Assembly (NCBI GenBank): GCA_015178975.1
Contig: WHVD01000027.1
Location: 682,001-746,000 of the forward strand
Direction of reading: 5' to 3'
Source: Hysterangium stoloniferum
Lineage: Eukaryota > Basidiomycota > Agaricomycetes > Hysterangiales > Hysterangiaceae
Length of the DNA: 64,000 nt
Positions 22,024 to 34,200 of the stretch are shown piece by piece (positions within the stretch are counted from its first letter, which is position 1; every line of letters starts with the position of its first letter). Below the pieces are notes generated by a model that was not told where the DNA came from, made no database searches, and saw nothing but the letters and a program-made list of their open reading frames with translations. The translations under genes and the position numbers were made by a program.

Positions 22024-22167
22024 GGCCCAGCAAGAAGGTCGGAAATGGCGATCAAACTTATTACGTAATTGGCTCTGAGTCCCAAAGACAACAATAAGCA
22101 GACTTTTAAAATCACATTTGTTTCGGTAAAACTATAACAAAAACATTTGTAGACGATAATGGGAAAA

Positions 22168-24002
22168 TTAGCCTAGTTCAATATCTTCTTCCATACCTTT
22201 TCCCTCAAGCTTTTGGGCGTGTTCCATCATGTCTTTTATCTTGATCCATTCAGCGTTTATGACTCCCCTTCCATCCAACCAATCCATTATGCCATCCGCG
22301 TCAGTTAGATCAGAGGGAGGTGCAGGACCTTTCGTAACAGGTATAAACACTCTGCGATCAGTGCTACTGGTTTGGTTTGCTTCACTCGCATTTCGGAGAG
22401 TATCAATCTCTATACGAAGGTCGTGGTAAAGGATGTGCTGAGAGTGATGAGAATGGAAGTGAGAGATTTCATAGTGATGGACCCGAAAACCTACCTCCCA
22501 GTGGGTAAATTCGTGACTGGATGGCATGATGTGAATATGTGGCGCAACGCATGACGCATTTTAACAAATTAGTTACTCACAATACTTTAGCACGGGCAGC
22601 GCAAAAGCGTCCAAGATTCCAGTCGATATGCTCCACTGTGGAATCGCTCTCTCTCAAAGGCTGTAGTAGTGTTCAAATGTGCCCATGAGTGCCCAGAGAT
22701 GCACCGAACCTCATATGTGAGTTTATTATATTCGAGACCGCCCAGAACTCCACGAAGGGTAGCTACTCGCTTACCCAAATTACAAGCATCGCAAAGAGGA
22801 ACAGCGAAGTCCAATTGTTCCAAATGAAATGCTGGATAGGTCTCGAGAGGCTTCCTAAAATTTGGCTTCCATATGGACGAGGCTACCCATGAATCCCTCA
22901 ATCCCAAGAGTTTTCGTCGTACTACGGCAAAAGGCACCGAAAAATAGTTCTCTGTAATGATCAAATAATGAGAGTATGATAAAAAATATTGGAAAAATAC
23001 TCCCTCATTAGGGCCTCTTCCATAAATACGGCGCGCTGACCAGGTTGTTGGACTGCTACATGAACGAAGAGTTGACAGATAACTTTAAAGTGGTGAGACA
23101 GGTCCTACGGAAATTAGGAACACAGTTAGAAGTGGGGAAAAGCAACAGACTTGAAAGGTGCCCATGCTGAACATGGCTGGTAGTTCGGGTATTTTTTCTT
23201 GGTCAGAATCATCTTCGACGATGAAGCCATCATCATCGGATTCATTTACAATCAGTTTCTCATGTGATATTTCAAATAGTTCAGTAGGACGAGCTCCTTC
23301 AAAGTACTCCGGGGTTTCATGGGATGCCGAAGTTTCACTGTCGCTCGCATCCTCGTCGTTTTCGTTCTCTGAATTAACATCTTGCCCTCGGCGTCGACCT
23401 AACAAAAACGAGGTTTCAGCAGATAAATACGTGCATATGAATTAGTGCAGCAAATCAGATGAGCATACGTTGTAGACGCTCTAGGTTTTGCGCAAATGCA
23501 CTCTTCTTAGAGCGAGTTCGGAGGCGCGCCTCTACGATGTCTGCAAGATCGAATGAGAACAAGTTTAAACATGGAAAATACACACACTGTTCTCATCCAC
23601 TTCCCCAAGTAAACTATCATCCTCATCCTCATCAGCATCCTCATTTAATATTGAACCTGTTCGCCTCCCCCTTATAAGTCTACGTCGTTTTCGCGGCTGA
23701 GACGTATCACTCTCATTGGCGGAAACGCCGTTTGTGGACCCCGCTTCAGGCGACTCCGAAGATGAGTCGATCCTTTTCTTCACCCTCTTCTTTCCAGTAT
23801 TCTTGTTGGATATGGGACGCGATTCACTTGTTGAGGCATAAGCGCAGGGTGATTGCTCAAATTTTATTTTGCCAGGGTCACTATCATCATCAGCTGAATC
23901 TTCAAGATGATTTCTTTGCATTCTATGTCCTTTATGGCTCGAAGGGGGTGTCACAGTTGCATATTCGAGTATCGTCCGCTGCCTTTTATAAGATGAAGTC
24001 AT
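22168..24002 (-). CDS. DUF4211-domain nuclear protein
   Basis: A conserved fungal protein of unknown role with a DUF4211 domain. The N-terminus has TPPSSHKGHR, a basic KKRVKKR and RKRRRLIRGRR that could serve as nuclear localisation signals, and acidic serine-rich stretches. The domain begins with FIVEDDSDQEKIPELPAMFS, continues after introns with REN/EYFSVPFAVVRRKLLGLRDSWVASS, and includes a CDAC motif (VPLCDACNLGKRVATLRGV). The C-terminal exon reads WEVGFRVHHYEISHFHSHH and ends GKGMEEDIELG. The start is the ATG at 24002, which is 69 bp from the divergent start of the next gene. DUF4211 proteins are often annotated as DNA- or chromatin-associated; nothing here proves a function. Confidence 0.8.
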
Positions 24003-24071
24003 GGCTGAGTATGAAAACGTAAGCACGTGCAACCCACGGTGTCGTCACGAGTCAGTTCCAGCTAGTTTCTT
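24003..24071. promoter_or_regulatory. Very short bidirectional promoter
   Basis: Only 69 bp separate the start codons of the DUF4211 gene (-) and the NSRP1-like gene (+). Both 5' UTRs and any core promoter must fit here or overlap the other coding region. The segment holds CACGTG (24,027-24,032), an E-box palindrome. Confidence 0.6.
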
Positions 24072-25341
24072 ATGAAACTATCATTTTCTCTTTCCAAAAG
24101 TAAATCGGTTGGTACAGCACCGTCGTTGAGGCCTGCTGCACCATTCGGGTCTCTTGAAGATGATTCCGTGGATGCAGCCCCGACCGCTTCCTCAAGCAAC
24201 CATGTCATTGCTAATAAGAAACATGCAGTACAGACGTCTACTATGCTGTCGAGAGCCACACGCAGAAAGCTTGAGGAACAGAGGAAATTGGATGAAACTG
24301 TCTTTGAGTATGACGAGGTTTACGATGTTATGAAAGAAGCCGAGCAGCGTAGTAAACAGAAAAGAGATGCTGATGCACAGGAGCGCAAGGTGAGTAATGC
24401 ATGGCTTTTAAGAATTAACTCTGAAACTATTATACGGTAATTTAGCCAAAATACATTGGCAATCTCCTGGCTTCGGCAGCTACTCGAAAGTTGGACTATA
24501 TCCGGGCAGAGGAGAAGATGATACAACATGAGCGGGAGCAAGAAGGCGATGAATTTGCAGACAAGGAGCAGTTTGTCACGCAGGCATATAAAGATCAGAT
24601 GGCGGAGGTGCGAAGAGCGGAAGAAGAGGAAAAGCAGAGAGCAGGTAAATGGCTATGGACATGCATCTATCACAGACAAACTCACATCATGCTGCAGAGT
24701 TGGAACAAGCAACTCGAAAGCCCGCAGTTGGAATGGCGCGTTTCTACCAGCAGCTTTTGGAACGATCAGACGAGCAACATGCCGCAACGGTCGCTGCAAC
24801 ATCAAAATCATCCCACATACCTATCGGTCCAGAAGGACCCAATTTAACTATAACCAAACCCCGTGACTTTACACCTATATCTGACCTGGAGCTTGCAAAG
24901 TTAGCAAGAGCAGAAGGGAAGGATGTCGAACTAAATGACGACAACCAAATTGTTGACAAGCGAGAACTGCTTTCCGCGGGATTGAATCTCGCTGCACCTA
25001 ACACACGTAATCTAGGTGGACTTAGGACACATAAATTGACGGTTAAGCAAGAAGACCAGAATGTTCAGGTCCATCGAGCAGTCGGGGCTGCCTCTAGTCG
25101 ACGTGAAATTAACGAGCGGAGAGCTAGGGAATTAGAAAGGCAGATAGAAGAGGAACAGCAGAGGCTCCAGAAACAAAGGGAGAAAGAAGAACAAGAAGAA
25201 AGAGAGAGGATAATAGTGAAGAGAAATAATGAAGACGAAGTACAGAATGCTCGAGCGCGGTATCTTGAGCGGAAACGTCGAAAACTAGAAGATGGTAGTG
25301 CGATAGCTCTGGGAGGGACCGATGGCCAGCCAGTCACCTAA
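24072..25341 (+). CDS. NSRP1-like nuclear speckle splicing regulator
   Basis: The protein matches the N-terminal domain of nuclear speckle splicing regulatory protein 1 (CCDC55), which influences alternative splicing in animals. Exon 1 starts MKLSFSLSKSK and contains DETVFEYDEVYDVMKEAEQR. Exon 2, after an intron of about 50 nt, reads PKYIGNLLASAATRKLDYIR and EFADKEQFVTQAYKDQM. The last exon has VGMARFYQQLLERSDEQH and a long charged coiled coil rich in Glu, Arg and Gln (RELERQIEEEQQRLQKQREK), ending GGTDGQPVT. In fungi the family is close in plan to the human N-terminal half. About 360 residues. It shares a 69-bp promoter with the DUF4211 gene and converges with the kinase gene 131 bp downstream. 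Confidence 0.85.
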
Positions 25342-25472
25342 GTGTGGCTATAGGTGTACGAGATTGCTTGTCGAAGATCCAATCAGGAGCAGGCGGGTCA
25401 TACGATGTATGCAGAATGAAAGCGTAGTTTGTATTAATAGCGAGTCAATTAAGTGATGCTTCAGAACTGCTC

Positions 25473-26655
25473 CTATAAAAGCCAGCTATCGTGCAATAAA
25501 AATGTACGGTCAAACTCCTGCAGGATTGTATTGACCGTTGGACGGTCTAAAGGCCGTTCGCTTAGCATTGGTCGAATGAAAGTCGATACTCTAGGTACAT
25601 CAAACCCTGTAGCCTACATAACAAAAAGTCGGTGACTAATTAACGAATTGATAAATCGCTAACCTTGCAAGCGCGAAGTAACGTTACCCCCAGAGCCCAG
25701 ATATCGACTTTGAAAGGGGACGATTCGTCCCCTCTCTCAATTTCCGGAGGAAGCTCTGTGCCTCTAATACCACGCACCGAGGGCTCACCTTCTGAAGAAT
25801 ATCTCCGAGATAATTCGAAATCGATGTATGCATAAGATCCCGCACAATTTGTAAGGATGTTAGAACGAGAAACGTCCAAATGAGCGACACGATGAGCGTG
25901 CATAAAATGTATTCCCTGTCAAACAAATGTATGTCGTAAGTCGGTGTGTTCACCAAAAAGGAGGGCAACACACCTCGATACACTGACGCATCGCCTGAAG
26001 AAAAGCTCGAGGAGAACATGGGGCGCAACGCTCAATGCTACATGACCATTCTTCTTGCACAATCAGAGCTACTTTGTCCTGCGGTACGCTGATAATGTCC
26101 AACACGGCTGCCGAGTATAACTAGATAAACTCCAAACCTTGTATCAAATCAGCCTTCACGTACGTATGGTGCGATTGCCCGGTTCGTCTCGTAAAACTGG
26201 CGATGTTAAGAAACGGATAACGTCTAGCTCATGGCTATAAGCATTAACTGCTTTAATCATAAGCTTCTTTCCATCCCGCAAACGTGTGCCTCTGAACAGG
26301 TTGTCCGGCTTTTCCAATTTATGATCAGAGAGCTGGACCAGGTAACTTGGTGACTCACGAGCCCACGGTCTTTGCATAGGTCATCGTCGGCCTCCCCATC
26401 TGCAGGATATCCCCTCCACGAAATTTTTGGCGGAACTGATTTCGAAGTTTGCTGTGTGCTCTCAATCCCGAGGTATTGCTCATAAAACAATCTAACATCG
26501 CGGATGGTGTCTAGGTGATAACCACGGCTTTCAAGGAGTGCTCGATAATGATTCCAGTCCGGAGAAATTCGAATATTGAATTCTTCCTCGTCTATGGATG
26601 AGCATGAAGATACAGGAGCTGGACGAAGGGGCTCGTGATAGTAGTTGAAAGACAT
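25473..26655 (-). CDS. Protein kinase-like protein with altered DFG motif
   Basis: A compact kinase-fold protein of about 330 residues, similar to the numerous small kinases of mushrooms. The start MSFNYYHEPLRPAPVS precedes a variable head. The N-lobe exon has LFRGTRLRDGKKLMIKAVNA with the ATP-binding Lys, and HELDVIRFL with a possible helix-C Glu. The catalytic loop is HLDVSRSNIL, keeping Asp and Asn but replacing HRD by HLD. The Mg-binding motif reads DFE instead of DFG. The APE position is PPE, and DIWALGVTLLRAC is helix F. The last exon gives FIRPMLSERPLDRPTVNTIL and ends DSWLL at 25473. Loss of the DFG glycine leaves activity in doubt. Substrates are unknown. Confidence 0.75.
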
Positions 26656-26720
26656 TTTTTGAATTTGACAACGACTTCTGGGCCGTGGGGGATCTAGCAA
26701 GAGCAGAACCGACCTGTTAG

Positions 26721-27253
26721 TCAAGAAATGGCGGATCTCCGAGCGACGACATAGAACGCATGTACATGTGGTCTAGTTAGATACGGGACCAGCCGTAACA
26801 CCAGCGCCGAGAAGATAGTTCCCCAAGTGGAGGGATTTGGCAAGATTGGCGCAATTCGCAAAGAGAGTGAGAGCTGCAAACCGCAAAAAAGAACAAGTGT
26901 AATGATCGCCGACACAAAGAACCGCCTGTAAATTAAAATGTCGCCTCCTTCAAGCTCTTTGGTTCTCACGAGTTCTCCGTGGTCAAACGGTGGTCCCGGA
27001 CAACCCAAGTAACGGTCATTGACATAAAGAGTAAACCGCCTGTAAATTAAATTGTTGCCTCCTTCAAGCTCTTTGGTTCTCACGAGTTCTCCGTGGTCAA
27101 ACGGTGGTCCCGGACAACCCAGGTAACGGTCACTGACATAAAGAGCAGCCTGTAGATTGAAATGTCACCTTCTTCAAGCTCTTTGGCTCTCAGGAGTTCT
27201 TCGCGCTCGTTAGACCATCCTGGATTAGGTGAAGCGTAATTGAAAAGATCCAT
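26721..27253 (-). CDS. Small putative membrane protein with duplicated exon-like repeats
   Basis: I do not recognise this gene. An ATG at 27253 opens MDLFNYASPNPGWSNEREEL, followed by LLRAKELEEGDISIYR. The same block (E-L-V-R-T-K-E-L-E-G-G-D-I-L-I-Y-R) is repeated twice more downstream because of a tandem DNA duplication. After the last repeat the frame reads RFFVSAIITLVLFCGLQLSL and further hydrophobic sequence, giving one or two membrane helices, and stops at 26721. Spacing between the first and second repeats is 110 bp and between the second and third 114 bp, so the first is out of frame unless an intron removes the difference. The true product may use only one repeat. Divergent from TAF13, with start codons 77 bp apart. 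Confidence 0.4.
26924..27240 (-). repeat. Tandem duplication, about 114-bp unit
   Basis: Units begin at 26,924, 27,038 and 27,148 with GCCTGTAAATTAAA or a close variant. The first two are nearly identical over 114 bp; the third is more diverged and breaks off near 27,210. Shared landmarks are CTTCAAGCTCTTTGG and TCCGTGGTCAAACGG. Confidence 0.85.
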
Positions 27254-27330
27254 CGATATAAGGCTTTTCGGTCAGGAGCTTCACACGCCCTTATTTTATG
27301 TAAGCACAGAATCTACCTCAACAGCTAGTA

Positions 27331-28094
27331 ATGTCACACCCCTATCCTACACCTAGTTCTTCAGCTCAACCCTCGCCTGCTCAATACACGCCACAGTATT
27401 CGTATCAACCCCAGGTTCCTTACGCTCAGTACACGCCTTATCCTCAGGGATATTCTCACAGCGCTGCCGCAGCAGCTTATTATCAATACTATCAACATGC
27501 CCAACAACCACAGACATATACCACCGCCAAACCTCCTCTTCCGACGCTCTCTCTATCTAATAATGCCCCTACGACGCCTACTCAACAGCAAGTAGCCCAG
27601 CCCGCTGCTCCTGCGGCAGTGAGTCAAGCCACAACCGCTCCCTCAGTGCGTGGCCCTAAGAAGTCGCAAACTCTGAAAGGGACGTTCAACAGAGAATGTA
27701 GGTTTTGAATGCTCACGTTTCTTTGAATTTTTGCCAACAATCAACATTAGTAAGGAGTATGCTCTATGCATTCGGCGATGTTAAGGAGCCTGCCATCGAC
27801 ACTGTGGATGTTTTGGAGGAGATCTTGATGGAATACCTGGTCGATGTGGTGAGCCTTTTCTAGTCTCCGTCTATACTCACGACTAATATACATCAGTGTC
27901 ACACCGCGCTTGCACCCTCACGTAAGACGCGTATACAGATTGAAGACCTCAGGCGTGCACTTGGAAGACATGCCGATGGAAAGAAGTTAGCTCGATTGGA
28001 GGAGCTCCTTTTCATGCAGGACGATATCCGACGTGCGAGGAAGCAGTTCTCCACAGAAGAGAAAGAATTAGAGGAGCAGGTTCAAGTAGACTAG
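27331..28094 (+). CDS. TAF13: TFIID subunit TAF13
   Basis: TAF13 pairs with TAF11 through histone folds in the general transcription factor TFIID. Three exons: 27331-27697, 27751-27848 and 27897-28094, giving 220 residues. The first 120 residues are a low-complexity Pro/Gln/Tyr/Ala-rich head (SAAAAAYYQYYQHAQQPQTY). The histone-fold domain then reads LRSMLYAFGDVKEPAIDTVD, VLEEILMEYLVDVCHTAL, RKTRIQIEDLRRALGRHADG and KLARLEELLFMQDDIRRARK, typical of TAF13 throughout. The C-terminus KELEEQVQVD is acidic. Yeast Taf13 is 167 residues, so the Gln-rich head is the main addition. The next gene starts about 125 bp downstream on the same strand. Confidence 0.95.
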
Positions 28095-28219
28095 GATATG
28101 GACATGCCACTATTTTGTATAGTAGTATGTATTATACTTGTAATTTCCAGCCAGAAGTGGGCATGTGTGGCGTGGGAAGTGAGATCAGTAGCAACATAGG
28201 CTTGGCCGGGGCAGCAACA

Positions 28220-31200
28220 ATGGAGAACAAGTTCAACGCAGGTTCAGAGAAGACGGCTAACTTGCATCTTGACGTGAATCCGACGACGCTCAGTTCAGCA
28301 AGGTCCCGTGCTCGCTCGATCTCACAAGCCCTACCGTCCCTGCGCATTACAACATCCCCCACCACTTCCTCACTTTCTCCCATATCGCCGCTTGGCGAAA
28401 AGCCTTCTGCTGTAAATAAAGCGCATGGAGAGCTTCGAAAGCTCTTTGCTCACTTGCTTGCTAGGCTCAAGGCTCGTCCGCAACCCCCGTCTGTATACGA
28501 TGGACTAAGGATCGATCCGGTGAGAAAAGACTTTCGTAAATTAGGTATGGTCGTGGAGACAGTCAAGAGCGCCATTCGTTTCAAAGGCCCCAAAGACTTC
28601 TCTGACGAGGCAGTAGCCGACAGAGCAGCAGAAGACGATAGCGCTTTTGAGAACGAGCAGGACTTTTCCACCGATATCACATATGCCTACCTGACACAAT
28701 TACGCGATCTCCTTCTCCTCTCCGAAAAACAGGGTTTACATATCCTTCGTGAGGTGGTCATTTCCACGTACTTACTCCTGTCATTTCTTCATTTCTTTAT
28801 TTTATTTGACATACTTTCTCGTAGTGATTCCGAGCGGCCAGTGTCCTCGCGAGATACCCCTTCATTGAGAAGACTGCATCCGAATAGCCCGCGATTGCGG
28901 CAGAGGTTTCGTTCGGCTTCCGTAGACGAAGGTTCTGGTCCGCCAGGGCTGCTTTTAGAATGTATCAATATCATATCTTCCATTATTTCGGAAGACTGTC
29001 GGTACAAAGTATCTTCTGCTCGCCTTTCCCGTCCACCCTATGGGCTTCAGGCCATCTCTCTGGATATTGCACAGATATTGACCAATGCCCATCGTCATGA
29101 ACCCAATATTCTCTCTTTGATTGGTTTCGCCGTCATACCAGCTTTCTCGACTTTCGACGCGGTTTTACACACGCGACTCTTGGTATTTTTTGAGAACGGC
29201 ATTATCCGGGGCATGTTGGAAGATCTTAAAACATGGCGAGGTCTCGATACAACTGAGGTAGTCCATGGTAGATTCAATTTTTGTCTTTTAGTGTTTTTCA
29301 TCTCTCTCACCCCCCACAGGTGCTGTGTCGACTCAGCCCACTGAGAGTCAGAATCCGGTAGTAGCTATTCAGGTTGACGCAGCCGATGAGCCTTCAGAAA
29401 CTCCGGGGCATCAGGGATGGTTGCAGTGGTCCACCGTATCCACCCCGGTGGTCACGTCTCTCTCTGCTATCGCCCCCTCACAGTCCCTTGGCATCTATCA
29501 GCTATCAAGTCTAGTTCCGCCATTGCTGGCTGCAATGCTCGATACAATCCATCCACTAGAGATAGATACAGATGATCTCCCAAGACAATATCGCTTCTAC
29601 ACACTCCTCCGAACCATCATTACATTGAAACAGGACACGTATCTGGATATTCTAGAGATTGTTGCGTATCACGGGGCTTCAGCAAGACGTAAAGCTTTGT
29701 CCATTCTAGCCACCTTCTGGCCAAAATCGCTAGGACACTGCATCGTTGGAAAGGCGCTTCCCATAGCCAGTTACTCGGATGCTCTTGCCAATAAAATGCC
29801 ATCGACACCGGAGTGCGCGCAGTTGCTACGGGACCATCCATACGCTCATGAATTCCAGCCCTGGCGATTTTCCCCTGTTCCAAAGTCGACAACATTGAAC
29901 TCAGAATTTCTCCGTGATAGCTGCCATGTCTGCTTAATGCCTATAAATGATTTCGGTCTTTTATGTCCCTGTTGTTTTACTTGTGTTCACCTGAGTTGTT
30001 ACGATGTTCCAGATGGTATCTTCCATGGCCAATATCTTCCCCCTTCGGGCAAAGATCCTCAACTATACTTTATAAGCTACTCGCATATCATCCCTTGCCA
30101 GAAAGACACGGAACCCCTTATTCATAAAAAATTAGACCACAAGTTTCGCCTAGCTAATATTTTTACCCTCACTCTGTGTGCAGTTTGTCACAGGCCAATG
30201 TGGGGACATGTAATGCAGGGACTTGGTTGCACTGCGTGTCACAAATTCGTACATTCCTCGTGTCTATTAGCTGAAGAATCTGTCTTTCCACCATGCGGTG
30301 AACTCAATACAGACTCTAACCCTGTTGCCCTCGATCGGGATACTTTGGAAGCGACGTTCCATGAATATTACAAAAAGTTACTTCTCTCCAAAGACGAACT
30401 ATCGAAGATTTCGTACGAAGACATCTCTATTTATTATAGCATTCTATGGATTCAGCTCCGTATATTGGACAGTGGTATTACCTTCAGATCCATTCTGGTG
30501 ACTCAGGCCACCACAAATTTCTTATTTCCAAGAGAAAATTCCATCCATGACTTCCAGTTGCACCATTACGTTAATGTTTATGAGGAATTCCTCTCCTCAG
30601 GCAGGCTTCCCATGTCTGCTGCAATGCAAGACCATCTTCAATTTAATGGCTGCCTGCGCACAAACGTACATTCCATCCTTTTCGATTGGTCTCTCTTGGC
30701 TAGCGTGACATCTATAATCAAAACACCTCTACCTACCCGGTTCAATCAAGCCCCCAACGCGTCAAATCTTCTGTCCGTGGGTGAGCAGGAAACAGTTCAA
30801 GATACTGAATCTCACCCATATGAACTTGCCACCTTGTCACACATGCGAAATTGTTTGGGACACGAGTTTAATGTACATGCTGACAGTGCGGCACGGTATA
30901 TGCTATCACACCTAAGTCAAGTGGGCTTTTTTCATCGAGTTGACCGAAGACTTCCTATTTTCGATGATCCATCCGTTGGGGATGTCTCTTGCTCTTTTCC
31001 TTTACCTTCCGGATTGGATCTTTCCACCAGCGTTGAAACACTGGTCGTTGCCATTGAGGCATGCCTTAGCGATATCGATATTACAGTTAATGAGCACGGT
31101 TTCTTATTGCTCATACGTCGTTTCCCTCCAACCGGGGCTGCTTCCGAATACGCTCTAATGCGGCTGTCGAAAGCCATTCTGTCCTGGATTTTATCTGAGG

Positions 31201-34200
31201 ATGACCGACTCATTCTTATCGCACGTGACCACATCAATCAAAATCTTAGCTTGCCAGGTGTTCGAACGACAACGGACGAATCCCCGTGGCCTTCCAATCT
31301 GAGCCGACAGGCTAGCAAAGCCGCCGTCAACAGTGGCGGCGAATACGTGCAATGTCGAAAGCAGCTTCTTGCCCGCTGTGCACTTCCATGGTTGGCTGCT
31401 GTGCATGAACTTGACGTTGATGTTTACACAAATTGCATATACGATTATTGTGCAGGAATTGCAGAAACATCAGATCCCGGTACTATTGATCGCGCTTTGT
31501 CCTTGTCCAGACAGGGTGAAGATGCTGATTCGGTCCGTTTTTTAATTATAATTTCTCTGTTTAAACTTCCCTCATTGTAAAAATTTTAAGGGTTCAACCC
31601 TACGACCGGGAGATATCATGCTGCACTCTCTCACTAAACTTTTACAGGCTAACGTCATATTTTCAAGCTTTGACGCGCTCATTACTCGGTGTTTTGATTA
31701 TATCCTATCTTCTAAAACATTACAAGGGGTACGATACTCTCTATATCTTCTACTCTATGATTGAATCATTGACCCTCATAGCCGCTAATGGTCAAATCAT
31801 TGCACCGATTGTTCAATGGAGATACAGTGTATCGCCGCACAACTTCTATGAACGACCTCAGCCATGCTATTTCAGAACAGAGAAGCAAGGCAGATGCTTG
31901 GAAAGTTTTCACCGACGTCTCAGCTCAAAACTTGGACGGCTTAGAACGCGGATTGCTGTGGCTTAGAGTGATGGTTTACTCAGGTGTAGATATTCCAGCA
32001 TCAGTATTAACGCAGCTATTCAAATCAGCAATGCAATACAAAGCATCGATAACGACCGTGGTATCCCTCCTTAGCTCAACTATGGTGTCAGCATGGTTAA
32101 AGACAACTCACGGAGGAAGTCTGGGTAAAGATGTAATCGAAATAAACTTGTTTTGGGTAGATAAGATAACTTTCCTTATGAAATCCGACAGCAGTACACA
32201 AGAGGTGTCAGTTATTTCTTTCTTTTTGACCGTCCATTTGTAACTATTAACCTTGCATAGACTAGATTTTCTTCGTTATTCGCTCGTCATATGCTTGCTG
32301 GCCTACGGATGTGATCGTTTAACCATGCAGAATTTTGCTTTGATTCAACCGGACCATCTTAAACAACTGCCCATAAGGTTCTCTTCCAACTTTACCTTAT
32401 TGATTTCCTTACTGATTAAAGTGAGTGCAGACGCGCGTTAAGATCACGTACTTCGGCTCCTCCAGAAGTAACCAGTCTTGAAGTTGATCCCCAGCTATTG
32501 GAGGCTCTGTCCTGTTACGTCGCAGATGGATCTGAACAAGTATGTTCCATAATCGCGAAATTTTTGACTATCCTAGTATCCGAATCCGCCTTTCTGGGGC
32601 CCGATGAGATTGACCGTTTCATTCTCACAAATGGCGACATGCTCGCTTTATGGTAAGTAAAACATCCTCTAGCGTACCATACCTCGATGAATGACCTTTC
32701 ATAAAGCGCATGGCAATTTTATGACCTTGAAAGTTCAGAAATCTGCGACATCAGGACAACTTTTCTTCTGCGGATTTTAGTAGTGGACCCCCAGCCGTTA
32801 GACAGGCTCCTTCGCGGATTTTTGAAGCCTGCGGGGAAATGGCAGTTGAGGTATGTTCAAAGATTGCAGTGTTTTTCAGAGGTGTAACCTGTAATTCAGA
32901 TTCCAGGCGGTCACGAGACTTTTCCGCATTTTGTTGGATATTAACAGTCCTTCTTTCGAGGTGCAGGACAGGCAGTGGAAGACAAGTGTCAGTGACATTA
33001 TCAACCACTTCTTCTGCACGATGTGGTTGGACGATCGCGTGAATCATATCTACATAAATGTTCATACCTTCACTTCTAACTCTGGTGATACAGGAAGAGA
33101 TACGTTTAGCTGTCGATACATGGGCACGGTCCTTGTTACCTGCCCATCTACGAGTTATTAGTTCTTGTTGGGACGAGTATATGAGCAAGGCTCCCATCAC
33201 AGACCGTGCTCGACTAGTTACTTTCTTGGTGCAACTCCATCCACATTTCATCCACTGGCAAGGTATGCTGAGTATTATATTGGTATTTTTGCTGGACTGA
33301 ACTTTGGTAAGTTTTGTCATGGGAGACAATAGTGGAGTGTCTCCTTGATGCGGACTTCGTGCAAAGTCACGGTACTGGTGAAGACGGCTACGCAGTGGCC
33401 ACTCGTTTGGTATGTATTATTACGCTCATTGATGTCGCAGTCTTCAAACCTTTGCAGTCCATTTACGGATACCCTTCCCCGCCGGAGGACAGCGTAGAGT
33501 CTAATGACCCAGATACTATAACTTTACGGGTGAGCCGCTCACCGAAAACCGTGATGTAATATGATAATGAATTTGCAAAGGTTTCTTTAACGATTCTAAG
33601 CCTTCAGTTACTCGCAGATGGTGCTGAAGTTGACTTGATCAATATTTTAAAGATTAAGCATACTCTTGCCAAGCTTCTTGGTTTTACGTCGGCAAGCCTC
33701 ACTCCCACAGCAAACGGACAATCTTTCTATATCCAGCTGGGGGAAACACACGGCCTAGTTGACTTGGGATTCTCGTCTATCAATCCTCTCATGCGAGTCC
33801 TTGACGCGCCGAATCAAATAACCTTATCAGCTTCGTCTATGGGTGCAACATTAAATGAAGTACCCGCTCCTGGCCTGATCGGCGATGTTTTTGTTGATAT
33901 TATCGCGAGACTCTGGGAAAATTCTCCTAATATGACATCTCTACCTTATGCTGTTCTTCGAGGGCTGCTGGAATGTATGAATTTAGTAATTGCGAAGGTA
34001 GACACTCTTGCCTTAATATTCGTATCTAATTTCTGATCAATCTATTCAGCATGACTTGAATGGCCCACCTCTTAAACACTTGGATGACGTCATATCTAAA
34101 GCGATAAAAAATATCACCGACCTATTAGATGCTACTTCGAGCTATGACATCCGGCATCTATCTCTTACAGTGATGTTTGCCTACTTACAGGGGTATCCTG

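Noticed and set aside
31588-31610. GGTTCAACCCTAC, reminiscent of a tRNA B box
   Set aside because: No matching A box or cloverleaf is present, and it lies within the large UNC80-like gene.
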